NCBI GenBank assembly: GCA_034667465.1
Contig: JAXDJV010000022.1
Coordinates: forward strand, 62,001 to 126,000
Reading direction: 5' to 3'
DNA from: JAOBAU01 sp034667465
GTDB lineage: Bacteria > Acidobacteriota > Thermoanaerobaculia > Gp7-AA8
DNA length: 64,000 bases
Part shown: piece after piece, positions 18,226 through 30,754 of the stretch
How positions within the stretch are numbered: position 1 is the stretch's first letter
Layout: every line of letters starts with the position of its first letter
Notes under the pieces: generated by a model
Databases searched by the model: none
Told to the model about the DNA's origin: nothing
Seen by the model: only the letters and a program-made list of their open reading frames with translations
Made by a program: the position numbers and the translations under genes

Positions 18226-18308
18226 GTGCTGAGTGCTGAGTGCAGAGTGCTGAGAGAAAAGCCGGCCGACGCGCAGCGACTCAGCACTCTGCACTCAGCA
18301 CTCAGCAC
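18226..18308. repeat. Perfect 29-bp stem with tandem TGAGTGC arms
   Basis: 18226-18254 and 18280-18308 are perfectly inverted over 29 bases, with a 25-nt GC-rich loop containing GCCGGCCG. Each arm is a run of GCTGAGT units with one GCAGAGT variant placed symmetrically in both arms, which shows that the arms are copies of each other rather than independent simple repeats. The element lies between the stop of the disrupted VWA gene and the start of the GspE-like gene on the same strand. Confidence 0.85.
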
Positions 18309-18309
18309 C

Positions 18310-20071
18310 TCATCGGGCGAAGTATCCCGAGACCGTCCTCACAGAAGCGCCCCCGACTGAAACCCCAAGCCTTATCCACTCCCCCGCTTTGCGATGTAAC
18401 CGGCTGACGAATGAGATCAGGTACTGGCCGCGCACTTCGTCGGCGATCGATGCGAAGGCTTTCGGCTGCATGCTGCCGGACGCATCGATGGCGATGCCGA
18501 TCGTGACTGGCGCGTCTTCCGCGACGCGAACGATTGCGTCAACACGTTGACCATCTCCTGCACCACGAAATCGCTCGACGTCAGGTTCGGCATGCGATTG
18601 CCGTGACGATCCTGCACGGTCGCCGGCACGACCACTCCCTGCACCTCGACCGATTCCGCCGCGTCGCCGCTGAGCACACGAGTGTCCTCGGCGACCGTGC
18701 CGTCGTCCAGCGTTCCAACGACGCGGATGTAACCGAAGCCGGGCGGCAGTTCGACCGGCACGCGGAACGGCGCAGCGGTGAGCGTGGCCAGCCTGCGATC
18801 CTTCCAGAAGACATCGAGCGTGCGCAGCGTTCGTCCGTCGGGGACGTCGGCGACCGCTTCTACGTTCACCTTCGTCGCCGTCGTCCCGGAAGAAGGCGAG
18901 GTGATGCGCACGCGGAAGACGCCGGCGCGATCGTTGATCGTCTCGACCGCCTCCCCGATCTCTCTTCGCCGCCTTTGTCGTAGCCGATGACGCGCAGCTC
19001 GTGGACGACCGGCATCGGTCCGAAGTCGACGGTCGTGCGAAACGGACGCGTGTCCGATCGCCCGGCGGTGGAACCGTCGACGAGGAACTCGACGCGCGCG
19101 ACCGCCGCATCGCCTTCGGCGCGCAACTCCGTCCACCCCGAGATGATGACGAGCGCGGGGACGAGAAGCTTGAGCGCCGCTTTGCGTGACGCTTTCGCCG
19201 GCAGCGGCAAGGGATCGAACGCCGCCAGCTGCGTGCGCGCCGCTTGTTCCTCCTCCGAGCCGGGCAGCGCCAGCTCGTACGCTTTGCGGTAATGCTCGAC
19301 GCGCGCGGAGCGTGGATAGTTGGTGATCGTCAGCGCCGCCGCCGCAAGCAGATGTGCCGTCGTCGCGGTGGCGGAGTTCGTCGCGCGCGCGGCCGCTTTG
19401 CGCAGCTCATCGATCGCGGTCATACGCCGCGACTTCAGCTCGCCGGGGTCGAGCAGCGTCGCGTACAGCAGCCAGAGCTCCGCCTGGCGCATACCGATCG
19501 TGTCGCCGGCGCTGCGCCGCGCGTCGATGATTCGCCGCAGCAGCTCGCGCGCCGCGTCCGGATTCGAACGCTCCAGCCACGCGCGCGCCATGATGAAGTC
19601 GGCGTCGGTGGCGCGACCTGCGAGACGAAAAGCGGCTCCCTGCACGAGCAGCGGCGTCTGGCGTCGCAGAGTAATGAGCGTCATCGCATACGGCGCGAGG
19701 CGGCCGGACTCGAAGCGCCGCCACTCCTGCACGATCTCGCCCGATGGATCGAGCACGATCACGGCGGGGAGCTTCACCCGCAGCTCGCGTAATTTTGCGA
19801 CCGCACCGGTCGCGCCGCGCGCATCGGCACGCACGAGCAGGAATGATTTGTACGCGCTGGTGCAGAGCTCGTGCGTCTCGGCGTCGCGGAGAAATTCATC
19901 CGCGCCGGCGTTGCAGCGTCCGCAGTCGGCGCGGAGATGGAGGACGATCAGCTTGCGCTCAGTGCGCGAGCGCGCCAGCGCATCGTCGAGATCGGACGAC
20001 CATTGCTGCGCGTGAACGGTGCCGGCGATGAAAAGGATTAAGAGGAGAACTTCGCGGAAGCGGCGAGGCAC
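18310..20071 (-). pseudogene. Disrupted thioredoxin-like/VWA exported protein
   Basis: Coding sequence is spread over three frames. Frame one (20071 down to about 18965, GTG start, signal peptide ending VHAQ) encodes a thioredoxin-like region with CGRC and a helical tail. Near 18965 the sense frame shifts (from GYDKGGEE to EIGEAVETINDRAG). Near 18555 it shifts again (from DFVVQE to DGQRVDAIVRVAED). Both are explained by one missing base each. The third segment has the VWA opening IGIAIDASGSM, but jumps within a few residues to the usual C-terminal part (DEVRGQYLISF). About 150 residues of the VWA core, including the metal-binding Thr and Asp loops, appear to be gone. Indels could be assembly errors; the internal deletion is harder to explain that way. 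Confidence 0.75.
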
Positions 20072-20088
20072 GCGGCAGAATAGCGCGC

Positions 20089-20637
20089 GTGCCGAAACCG
20101 ACCAAAGAGGATATCGCCGCGGCGGCGAACAAGACGATCGCCGACGTCATCGCGAAGGATCTCGACGTCCTCTTCTGCGGCATCAATCCCGGTCTTTACA
20201 CCGCCGCGGTCGGACATCATTTCGGGCGTCCCGGGAATCGCTTCTGGCCGACTCTGTACGGCGCCGGTTTCACGCCGCGGCTCTTTCGTCCCGATGAGCA
20301 GCAGGAGCTGCTCGCTCATCGAATCGGCATCACGAATCTCGTCGCACGCGCGACGACTGCCGCCGCCGAGCTGACCGATGACGAGCTCGCAGCCGGCGGA
20401 AAAATCCTCACACGCAAAGTGAAACGTTACGCGCCGCGCGTCCTCGCGATCGTCGGCGTCGGCGCCTATCGGACGGCGTTCGGCCATCCGCGCGCGCAAC
20501 TCGGACTGCAGCCGGAATCGATCGCGACGACGGCGATCTGGGTGCTGCCGAATCCGAGCGGCCTCAACGCGAACTACCGCCCGGCGGAGCTGGTCGCGCT
20601 TTATCGCGAGCTGAAGGAGTGGATATGGACGACCTGA
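20089..20637 (+). CDS. mug: G/U mismatch-specific DNA glycosylase (Mug)
   Basis: A 182-aa uracil-DNA-glycosylase superfamily enzyme. The family motifs GINPGL near residue 31 (with the catalytic-loop Asn) and NPSGLN near 157 are intact, and HHFGRPGNRFWPTLYGAG is characteristic of Mug. It should excise uracil or 3,N4-ethenocytosine from mismatches with guanine, leaving abasic sites for base-excision repair. It starts at GTG 20089, divergent from the broken VWA gene with 17 bp between starts. Its last 13 bases overlap the following methyltransferase gene. Confidence 0.92.
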   Translation: MPKPTKEDIAAAANKTIADVIAKDLDVLFCGINPGLYTAAVGHHFGRPGNRFWPTLYGAGFTPRLFRPDEQQELLAHRIGITNLVARATTAAAELTDDELAAGGKILTRKVKRYAPRVLAIVGVGAYRTAFGHPRAQLGLQPESIATTAIWVLPNPSGLNANYRPAELVALYRELKEWIWTT

Positions 20638-21437
20638 GCTTTCTCGATTTCGAGCCCGATTTTTCATCGCCGCAAATCATGGCCGCGTACGACGAGCTGC
20701 CGCTCTGGTCGGCGATGTTCGGACTGCTGCTGCTCGACGACGTGCCGCTTGCAAACGTTGCGACAGCGCTCGACGTCGGCTGCGGCACCGGCTTTCCGCT
20801 CATCGAACTGGCGGAGCGGCTCGGCGCGCGCTCGCACGTGCACGGACTCGATCCGTGGAAAGCGGGACTGGCGCGCGCCGCCGAAAAGATCGCCGCGCGA
20901 GCGACGCCGAACGTGACGCTGCACGAAGCAAGCGCGTCGGCAATGCCATTCGCTGACGCCACCTTCGATCTCATCGTCTCGAACCTCGGCGTCAACAATT
21001 TCGACGACCGCGCCGGCGCGATCCGCGAATGCCGCCGCGTCGCGAAACCGGGAGCAACGCTCGCGCTGACGACGAACCTGCAGGGTCACATGCAGGAGTT
21101 TTACGAGGTGTTCGCTTATGTGCTCGGCGACGATGAGAAGTTGCGCGAGCATGTCGAGCACCGCGCGACGATCGCAAGCGTGCAGCGTCTTCTCGCCGAT
21201 GGCGGCTTCGCCGTCACGCGCGTCGTCGAGAAAACAGGAACGATGCGCTTCGCCGACGGCAGCGCGCTGCTCAATCATCACTTCATCAAGCTCGGATTTC
21301 TCGACGCGTGGAAGCAGCTCGCTCCCGAGCGCGAGCTCTTCGCGAAACTCCGCGACGCGCTCGATGCAACGGCGCGCGAACAGGGCGAGCTGCGGCTGAC
21401 GATTCCGATGGCGTATCTCGAGGCGCGCGCCGTGTGA
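20625..21437 (+). CDS. Class I SAM-dependent methyltransferase
   Basis: A 270-aa methyltransferase of the Methyltransf_11/UbiE-like type. Motif I LDVGCGTGFP lies near residue 50, an acidic residue ends strand 2 (GLDPW), and SASAMPFADATFDLIVSNL follows as motifs II/III. The substrate is unknown. ATG 20625 is chosen because AAGGAG at 20614 is five to six bases upstream; this ribosome site lies inside the end of mug, so the two are coupled. The C-terminal 100 residues probably form the substrate lid. Confidence 0.88.
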   Translation: MDDLSFLDFEPDFSSPQIMAAYDELPLWSAMFGLLLLDDVPLANVATALDVGCGTGFPLIELAERLGARSHVHGLDPWKAGLARAAEKIAARATPNVTLHEASASAMPFADATFDLIVSNLGVNNFDDRAGAIRECRRVAKPGATLALTTNLQGHMQEFYEVFAYVLGDDEKLREHVEHRATIASVQRLLADGGFAVTRVVEKTGTMRFADGSALLNHHFIKLGFLDAWKQLAPERELFAKLRDALDATAREQGELRLTIPMAYLEARAV

Positions 21438-21468
21438 CGTTCAAACCGGCGCAGCGTCATAGAACCGG

Positions 21469-22419
21469 ATGCGCCCAATACTCCGCTCTCTCCTCCGAAT
21501 CACGATCGCCGTCGCGATCATCATCGCCGCGGTCGTCGTCGCAATTCGTCAACCAACGATCACTACGCTCCCCTTCCGCGCCGCAACACGCGCAAGCGCG
21601 AGCCGCCTTCGTGAAGACGTCCGCCTCCTCACCTCATCACCACGCGATGCCGAACATTCGGCGTGGGCGGCCGGCTACATCGCGCACGAGCTGACCGCCG
21701 CCGGCGGCCGCGTGACCTCGCAGCCATTCGCAGCGCGCGGCGCCACGTTCCGCAATGTCATCGCGGCATTCGGACCAGGCGACAGTCATCAGCCGCCAAT
21801 GATCGTCGGCGCGCACTACGACGCATTCGGCGACACCGGCAACTATCCGGGAGCCGACGACAACGCCAGCGGCACCGCCGGCCTTCTCGAGCTCGCGCGC
21901 GTCCTCGGCCGCACCCCGCCCGCGACTCCGGTGCTCCTCGTCGCATTCGCGAATGAAGAGCCGCCGTTCTTCGCGTCGGAAGAAATGGGCAGCGCCGTCC
22001 ACGCCGCAAGCATCGAAGGACAGCCCATTGCCGGAATGATCTGCCTCGAAATGATCGGCTATTACACCGCGCACCAACCCTGGACGACCCCAATCCTCGG
22101 CGCCATCTATCCCAATCGAGGAGACTTCATCGCCGTCACCGGCGGCTGGTCCGATCGCGGGCTCACGCGTCAAGTCAAACGCGCCATCGCCGGTGCCGGC
22201 GGCATCGCGGTCGTCAGCTTCACCGGCCCGCGCTCGATGCTCGACGCCTCCGATCAGCGCAACTACTGGGCACGCGGCCGAACCGCGGTGATGGTCACCG
22301 ACACCGCGTACCTCCGCAATCCGAACTACCACACCGCGCACGACACCGCGGCGACGCTTGATTACACGCGAATGGCGACCGTGGTCGACGGCATCCCGAA
22401 CGCGGTGTTGCACCGCTGA
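21469..22419 (+). CDS. M28-family zinc aminopeptidase, membrane-anchored
   Basis: A 316-aa metallopeptidase. Residues 10-26 form an uncleaved-looking signal anchor. The dizinc ligands are visible: His116 and the following Asp118 in GAHYDAFG, bridging Asp130 in GADDNASG, the Glu-Glu pair 163-164 (ANEEPP), and a C-terminal His in NYHTAHDT. It should remove N-terminal residues from peptides on the outer face of the membrane. It follows the methyltransferase after 31 bp on the same strand. Hairpins follow its stop. Confidence 0.9.
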   Translation: MRPILRSLLRITIAVAIIIAAVVVAIRQPTITTLPFRAATRASASRLREDVRLLTSSPRDAEHSAWAAGYIAHELTAAGGRVTSQPFAARGATFRNVIAAFGPGDSHQPPMIVGAHYDAFGDTGNYPGADDNASGTAGLLELARVLGRTPPATPVLLVAFANEEPPFFASEEMGSAVHAASIEGQPIAGMICLEMIGYYTAHQPWTTPILGAIYPNRGDFIAVTGGWSDRGLTRQVKRAIAGAGGIAVVSFTGPRSMLDASDQRNYWARGRTAVMVTDTAYLRNPNYHTAHDTAATLDYTRMATVVDGIPNAVLHR

Positions 22420-22427
22420 GTGTGGCG

Positions 22428-22476
22428 GCGGGCGCTTCGCCCGCAGCGCGAAAGAGGGCGGCCGAAGCGGCCGCCC
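22428..22476. terminator. Two GC-rich hairpins between convergent peptidase genes
   Basis: 22428-22444 forms a 7-bp stem (GCGGGCG/CGCCCGC) with a CTT loop. 22456-22476 forms a perfect 9-bp stem (GGGCGGCCG/CGGCCGCCC) with an AAG loop. They fill the 66-bp gap between the M28 gene and the M3 gene, whose 3' ends face each other, and are likely bidirectional terminators. Confidence 0.6.
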
Positions 22477-22485
22477 CCACATTTC

Positions 22486-24654
22486 CTACTTCTCGGCGGG
22501 CGCCGGTTTCAGTCCGCGCTCGATGAGCAGCGGCTCGACGATCGGATCGCGTCCGCGGAACGCGCGGTACAACGTTGCCGCGTCCTGCGTACCACCGCGT
22601 GAAAGGATCATGTCGCGGAAGCGCTGGCCGTTCGCGCGCGTCATGCCACCGTTTTCCCTGAACCAGTAATAGGCGTCGTCGTCGATCAACTCGCTCCAGA
22701 GGTAAGCGTAGTAACCGGCCGAATAGCCGCCGCCCCAGATGTGCGAGAAGTACGTCGTGTGATAGCGCGGCGGAACCTGCGGCAGGTCGATGTTGAAACG
22801 CTTCAGCGCAGCCGGCTCGAACGCATTCGGATCCTGCTGCGGCGTGTCGGCGCTGAGATCGTGCCACGCCATGTCGAGCAGCGCGGCCGCGAGGTACTCG
22901 GTCGTGTCGTAGCCCTGATTGAACGTCCGCGACTTGCGGATCTTGTCCACCAGCGGCTGCGGCATCACTTCACCGGTCTGGTAGTGCTTCGCGTAGTTCG
23001 CGAAGACGCGCGGCTCCATCGCCCAGTGCTCGTTGAACTGCGACGGGAACTCGACGAAGTCGCGCGGCACGTTCGTGCCGGCCACGGTCGGGTAGCGCGC
23101 GTTCGAGAACATGCCATGCAGCGCGTGGCCGAACTCGTGGAAGATCGTCGTGACGTCACTGAACGTCAACAGCGCCGGCTGTCCGGGCGCCGGCTTCGTG
23201 AAGTTCGTCACGTTGAAGACGACCGGCTTCGTGCCGAAGAGCTGCGACTGATCGACGAACGCATCCATCCACGCGCCGCCGCTCTTGTTCGCGCGAGAGA
23301 AGTAATCGCCGTAATAGAGCGCCATCGACGTGCCGTCGGCGTCGAACACTTCGAAGACGCGAACGTCGGGCTGATAGACCGGGATGTCCTTCCGCTCTTT
23401 GAACGTGATTCCGTAGAGCTGACTGGCGGCGTAGAAAACGCCGTCGTGCAGCACGCGGTCGAGCTCGAAATACGGCTTGACCTGCGATTCATCGAGGTCG
23501 TACTCCGCCTTGCGAACCTGATCGGCGTAGTACTCCCAGTCGGCCGCGGTGACGGCGAAGCCGCCGTTCTGCGCATCGATCAGCTTCTGGATCTTCGCTG
23601 CTTCATCGCGAGCGTGCGACGTCGAAGCCGGCACGAGATCGTTCAGCAGCTGGAGCGCGTTCGCCGGCGTCTTCGCCATCTGATCGTCGAGCGAGTACGC
23701 GGCGTACGTCGAATATCCGAGCAGTTTCGCCCGCTGCGCGCGAAGCTGCGCGAGGCGGCTGATGATCGCTTTGGTGTCGTTGGGACCACCATGATTGCCG
23801 CGCGACGCCGACGCGTTGAACACGCGCTGGCGCAACGCACGATTCTTCAGCGTGACGAGCACCGGCTGACGGGTGGTGTTCTGCAGCGTCAGGACGTATT
23901 TGCCGTCGAGCTTCTTCTCTTTCGCAGCCGCGGCGGCCGCGGCCACGTCGGCATCACTCAGTCCTTCGAGCTGCGCGCGATCGTCGACGACGACCGCGGA
24001 CGCGGCGGTGTCGGCGAGCAGCTTCTCGCGGAACTGCGTCGAGAGCGTCGACTCCTCCTGGTTCAGCTTGCGGAGCGTCGCCTTGTCGGCGTCGTTCAGC
24101 AGCGCGCCGGCGCGCACGAAGTCGCGGTAGTAGCGCTCCACAAGGAACTTCTGCTCGGCGCTGAGGCCGCTCGATTCGCGCGCGTCGTAAACCGCCTTCA
24201 CGCGCGCGAACAGCTTCGGATCGAGATGGATGGCGTCATCGTGCGCTGCCAGCTTCGGCGAGACTTCCGCCTCCACCTTCTGGATCGTGTCGTTCGTGTT
24301 CGAGCCGGAGAGGGCGCTGAACACTTTCACGACGCGTGTCAGCAGCGTGCCGGTGCGCTCCATCGCTTCGATGGTGTTGGTGAACGTCGGCGGCTCGCTG
24401 CTGTTCGCGATCGTGGCGATCTCGGCGAGCTCCTGGCGCATCCCCTCTTCGATCGCCGGCTGATAGTCGGAGTCTTTGATCCGATCGAACGGCGGCGCCT
24501 GGAAAGGAAGAGTGCTGGCGGTAAAGAACGGATTAGCGGTGGCGGTGGTGTTGGAGGTGGCTGCGGAAGGCGCCGACTGCGGCGCCGGTGCGGGCACTTG
24601 CGTGCACGCTCCGACGAGAGTCAGCGCGGATATCAGAGGAAACGTTCGTCTCAT
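22486..24654 (-). CDS. dcp: M3-family peptidyl-dipeptidase (Dcp-like), lipoprotein
   Basis: A 722-aa zinc metallopeptidase. The N-terminus has a lipobox (LVGAC, Cys near 17), followed by a Pro/Ala/Thr-rich linker, so it is probably an anchored periplasmic lipoprotein, unlike cytosolic E. coli Dcp. The HEFGH zinc motif lies near 506-510, and the downstream Glu ligand lies in the FVEFPSQFNEHW segment. The C-terminal substrate-binding Tyr-rich region (GGGYSAGYYAYLWSE) is intact. Members remove dipeptides from the C-terminus of short peptides. With the M28 enzyme it makes a small extracytoplasmic peptide-degradation cluster. Confidence 0.92.
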   Translation of the reverse strand: MRRTFPLISALTLVGACTQVPAPAPQSAPSAATSNTTATANPFFTASTLPFQAPPFDRIKDSDYQPAIEEGMRQELAEIATIANSSEPPTFTNTIEAMERTGTLLTRVVKVFSALSGSNTNDTIQKVEAEVSPKLAAHDDAIHLDPKLFARVKAVYDARESSGLSAEQKFLVERYYRDFVRAGALLNDADKATLRKLNQEESTLSTQFREKLLADTAASAVVVDDRAQLEGLSDADVAAAAAAAKEKKLDGKYVLTLQNTTRQPVLVTLKNRALRQRVFNASASRGNHGGPNDTKAIISRLAQLRAQRAKLLGYSTYAAYSLDDQMAKTPANALQLLNDLVPASTSHARDEAAKIQKLIDAQNGGFAVTAADWEYYADQVRKAEYDLDESQVKPYFELDRVLHDGVFYAASQLYGITFKERKDIPVYQPDVRVFEVFDADGTSMALYYGDYFSRANKSGGAWMDAFVDQSQLFGTKPVVFNVTNFTKPAPGQPALLTFSDVTTIFHEFGHALHGMFSNARYPTVAGTNVPRDFVEFPSQFNEHWAMEPRVFANYAKHYQTGEVMPQPLVDKIRKSRTFNQGYDTTEYLAAALLDMAWHDLSADTPQQDPNAFEPAALKRFNIDLPQVPPRYHTTYFSHIWGGGYSAGYYAYLWSELIDDDAYYWFRENGGMTRANGQRFRDMILSRGGTQDAATLYRAFRGRDPIVEPLLIERGLKPAPAEK

Positions 24655-24791
24655 TCATGTTCTTTCTGTGGTGAATTCAGCCCGAAGAGAGCGGCCGGAT
24701 CCAGGAGAACGGAAGAAGTGCCCGCGGAATGCCTTCTACCAAAAGTGGATTTCTGCGCCCCTCGAAAGAGCCGGCTTAAAATGGCCGTGCG

Positions 24792-25316
24792 ATGACCGAT
24801 GAGGAGCTGAAAGGGCTGTTCACGACGCTGCGCGAGGAGATAAGTGAGGAGATCTCCGGGTTACGAACGGAGAACGCGGACGCGCATACAGTCACTCGCC
24901 ATTATCTCGAGACCCGCCTCGCCGCAGTGCACGAGGAACTTGCCGGGATGCGGGCGGAGAACGCTGAAGCGCACGCCGATACGCGTGCGTACGTCGACAG
25001 AGGCCTCGACGCCGTACGCCGCGAAAATGCAGACGCCCACGCCGCGACCCGTCAACACGTCGACAACAGCTTCTCCACAATGCGGAGAGAAAACGCCGCC
25101 GCCCACATTGAAACCCGCCGGCACATGGACGTCATCGGCGAGCACATCGCGGAACGATTTCAGTTCCTCGTCGAATCGGTGCAGTTCGTCGATCAGAAGC
25201 TCGACCGCAACGTCGCGCGGCTCGAAGAGAGAATCGATCGCAGCGCCGGCGACACCCAGTCGCTCGTCCGCTACGCGTACGGGCAGCTCGACCATCGCAT
25301 CAGCAGGCTCGAATAG
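24792..25316 (+). CDS. Helical repeat protein with ENADAH/TR units
   Basis: A 174-aa, almost wholly alpha-helical protein with no signal peptide. From about residue 25 to 115 there are four repeats of 22-29 residues, each with the pattern (R/M)RxENAxAHxxTRxxV/M. The last 60 residues continue as a heptad-like coiled coil ending in DHRISRLE. Charged and small residues dominate; no catalytic motif is seen. It probably oligomerises as a rod or coiled coil. The name and partner are unknown. It is followed 26 bp later by the Asp-box exoprotein, but a functional link is not evident. Confidence 0.75.
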   Translation: MTDEELKGLFTTLREEISEEISGLRTENADAHTVTRHYLETRLAAVHEELAGMRAENAEAHADTRAYVDRGLDAVRRENADAHAATRQHVDNSFSTMRRENAAAHIETRRHMDVIGEHIAERFQFLVESVQFVDQKLDRNVARLEERIDRSAGDTQSLVRYAYGQLDHRISRLE

Positions 25317-25342
25317 CCGCCTGCCGCTTATCATCCTCGCGC

Positions 25343-28345
<3,003 letters not shown>

Positions 28346-28382
28346 CGCGTCGCGCGCGCCGTGAAGCGCTATCCTTCGGTCA

Positions 28383-30752
28383 TTGCGTTTATCGGCGGGT
28401 ACGAAACTCGGCGCGTACGAGGTGGTCGCTCCTCTCGGCGCAGGCGGCATGGGAGAGGTGTATCGCGCGCACGACTCGCGCGTCGGCCGCGACGTCGCCA
28501 TCAAAGTTCTGCCGCATCGGCTTGCCGCTGACGACGAAGCGCATGCGCGGTTCCTGCGCGAAGCGAAAGCGATCGCGGCGATCTCGCATCCGAACATCCT
28601 CGCGCTCTACGAGTTCGAGCGCGAGGACGACATCACCTACGTCGTCACCGAGCTGCTCGAAGGCGAGACGCTGCGCAGCCTCATTGCCCGCGGCCCGATC
28701 TCGTGGCGCCGCGCCGCTGAGATCGGCGCCTGCATCGCCGACGGTCTCTCCGCCGCACATCTCAAAGGCATCATTCATCGCGATCTGAAGCCTGAGAACA
28801 TTTTCATCACCAGCGACGGCCGCGTAAAGATCCTCGACTTCGGCCTCGCCAAAGCAACGCCGCTCCAGTCGCGCGGCGCGGACGCGAAGCCGACGGAGAA
28901 ACTCCTCAGCGACGACATGCTGAGCGACGACTCGGTGATCGGCACGGTCGGCTACATGGCGCCCGAACAACTTCGCGGACAGCTGGCCACTGCGGCCAGC
29001 GACATCTTCGCGCTCGGCTGCGTGCTGTACGAAACGGTGGCCGGACGTCCGGCGTTCATCGCCGAGAGCCCGGTCGAGACGATGAGCGCGGTGCTGCGCG
29101 ACGACCTTCCCGAAATCGGCGGCTCGGGCAAGCGCGTCCCATACGAGCTGGAACGGCTCATCCGCCGCTGCGTCGAAAAGAATCCGGAGGCGCGTTTCCA
29201 GTCGGCGCGCGATCTCGGATTCGCGCTGCGTGCACTCGGTACGACGCCGATCGAGCGCGAATGGCTGCACTGGCCGCGCGCGTCGCGACAGAAGCTGATG
29301 ATCGGCGCCGGTCTCGCTATCGCGGTCGTCATCGCCATGATCGTCGCGACGCTGCTGCGCCAGCGCACCGAAGAAGCGGCGCCGGTCGCGATCCGCTCGC
29401 TCGCGGTGCTGCCGTTCGACAACGCCAGCAAAGACCCGAACAACGAATACCTCAGCGACGGCATCACTGAGTCACTCATCAACGCGCTCTCGCAAATCCC
29501 CGAGCTCTCCGTCGTCTCGCGCACCTCCGTCTTCCGCTACAAAGGCAAAGACACGCAGCCGATGGCGATCGCGAAAGAGCTGAAGGTGCAGGCGCTGCTG
29601 ACCGGACGCATCGTCAAGCCGGGCGAAGAGCTGATCATCAGTACAGAATTGATCGACGGCCGCGACAATCGCCATCTCTGGGGCGAGCAATATCGAACGA
29701 AGATGTCCGACCTCGCCGCCGTGCAGGCGACGATCTCGCGGCAGATTTCCGAGCAGCTCCGGCTGCAGCTGAGCGGACAGACGAAGAAAAATCTCGGCAA
29801 GCACTACACCGAAAACAGCGAGGCGTATCGCCTCTATCTGCAGGGCCGCTACGAGTTGAACAAACGCACCGGCGAATCGTTCGACCGCGCCATCAGCAAC
29901 TTCAGCCAGGCGATCGCGCGCGATCCGAATTACGCCCTCGCATACGCGGGACTGGCCGACTGCTACATCCTGCAGTCGATCTACAACGAGAGCCCGCCAT
30001 CGAAGGCGCTGCCGCTCGCGCGCGCCGCCGCCGATCGCGCCATCGAGCTCGATGATGAGCTGGCCGAAGCGCACACCTCGCGCGCCTACTTCCTGATGAA
30101 CTTCGACAGCGATCTGAGCGCGGCCTCGAACGAGTTCGAGCGCGCGCTGGAGCTGAATCCGAACTACGCGACGGCGCGACAGTGGTACAGCCGATTGCTG
30201 GTCACGACCGGGCGATTCGACGAAGCGATTCGTGAGATTCGCCGCGCCGAGGAGCTCGATCCGCTCAGTCTGGTGATCATCGCGGAGACAGGAGGCGTCT
30301 ACTCCGACAGCGGCCGGCTCGACGAAGCGGTCGCCGAATGCCGTCGCGCGCTCGCTCTCGAACCGAACTTCCCGCTCGCGCATTACGTACTCGCCGGCGC
30401 ACTGCTCAAACAGAAAAAATACGCCGACGCGATTCAGGAATCAGAAAGCGCATGGCGTCTCGGGATGGATCCGCGCAGCCTGGTCCGCCTCGGCATTTCG
30501 TACGCCGCCGCCGGCCGCCGCGATGACGCGTTCCGCACGCTCGCCGAGCTGGAAGCGCTGCGCGGCAAACGCTTCGTCCCGTCGTACGGAATCGCGACGC
30601 TCGAGCTGGCGCTCGGTCGCAATGACGCAGCGCTCGCGCATCTCCGCGACGCCGCGCAGGAAATCCCGCCGGGACAGTACCAGCGGATTCTCGCGGACGA
30701 TCCGCTGCTCGCGCCGCTCCGCGCGGATGCGCGATTCGCGCAATTGCGATAG
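28383..30752 (+). CDS. Ser/Thr protein kinase with TolB-like domain and TPRs
   Basis: A 789-aa membrane kinase. The Hanks-type kinase domain (residues 9-280) has a Gly-rich loop LGAGGMGEVY, Lys41 in AIK, catalytic HRDLKPEN with Asp134, and DFGLA with Asp152. The APE region is APEQLRG. A single membrane helix follows near 306-325. Beyond it is a roughly 130-residue TolB/FlgO-like domain opening SLAVLPFDN, then TPR repeats (about 485-780). It should phosphorylate Ser/Thr in the cytoplasm in response to something bound outside. The start is TTG 28383, because the kinase fold begins at once and no ATG or GTG is better placed. A substrate is not evident. Confidence 0.92.
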   Translation: MRLSAGTKLGAYEVVAPLGAGGMGEVYRAHDSRVGRDVAIKVLPHRLAADDEAHARFLREAKAIAAISHPNILALYEFEREDDITYVVTELLEGETLRSLIARGPISWRRAAEIGACIADGLSAAHLKGIIHRDLKPENIFITSDGRVKILDFGLAKATPLQSRGADAKPTEKLLSDDMLSDDSVIGTVGYMAPEQLRGQLATAASDIFALGCVLYETVAGRPAFIAESPVETMSAVLRDDLPEIGGSGKRVPYELERLIRRCVEKNPEARFQSARDLGFALRALGTTPIEREWLHWPRASRQKLMIGAGLAIAVVIAMIVATLLRQRTEEAAPVAIRSLAVLPFDNASKDPNNEYLSDGITESLINALSQIPELSVVSRTSVFRYKGKDTQPMAIAKELKVQALLTGRIVKPGEELIISTELIDGRDNRHLWGEQYRTKMSDLAAVQATISRQISEQLRLQLSGQTKKNLGKHYTENSEAYRLYLQGRYELNKRTGESFDRAISNFSQAIARDPNYALAYAGLADCYILQSIYNESPPSKALPLARAAADRAIELDDELAEAHTSRAYFLMNFDSDLSAASNEFERALELNPNYATARQWYSRLLVTTGRFDEAIREIRRAEELDPLSLVIIAETGGVYSDSGRLDEAVAECRRALALEPNFPLAHYVLAGALLKQKKYADAIQESESAWRLGMDPRSLVRLGISYAAAGRRDDAFRTLAELEALRGKRFVPSYGIATLELALGRNDAALAHLRDAAQEIPPGQYQRILADDPLLAPLRADARFAQLR

Positions 30753-30754
30753 CC

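Noticed and set aside
22741..24795. 684-codon plus-strand open frame
   Set aside because: Antisense shadow of the M3 peptidase gene, whose HEFGH motif and lipobox fix the real strand.
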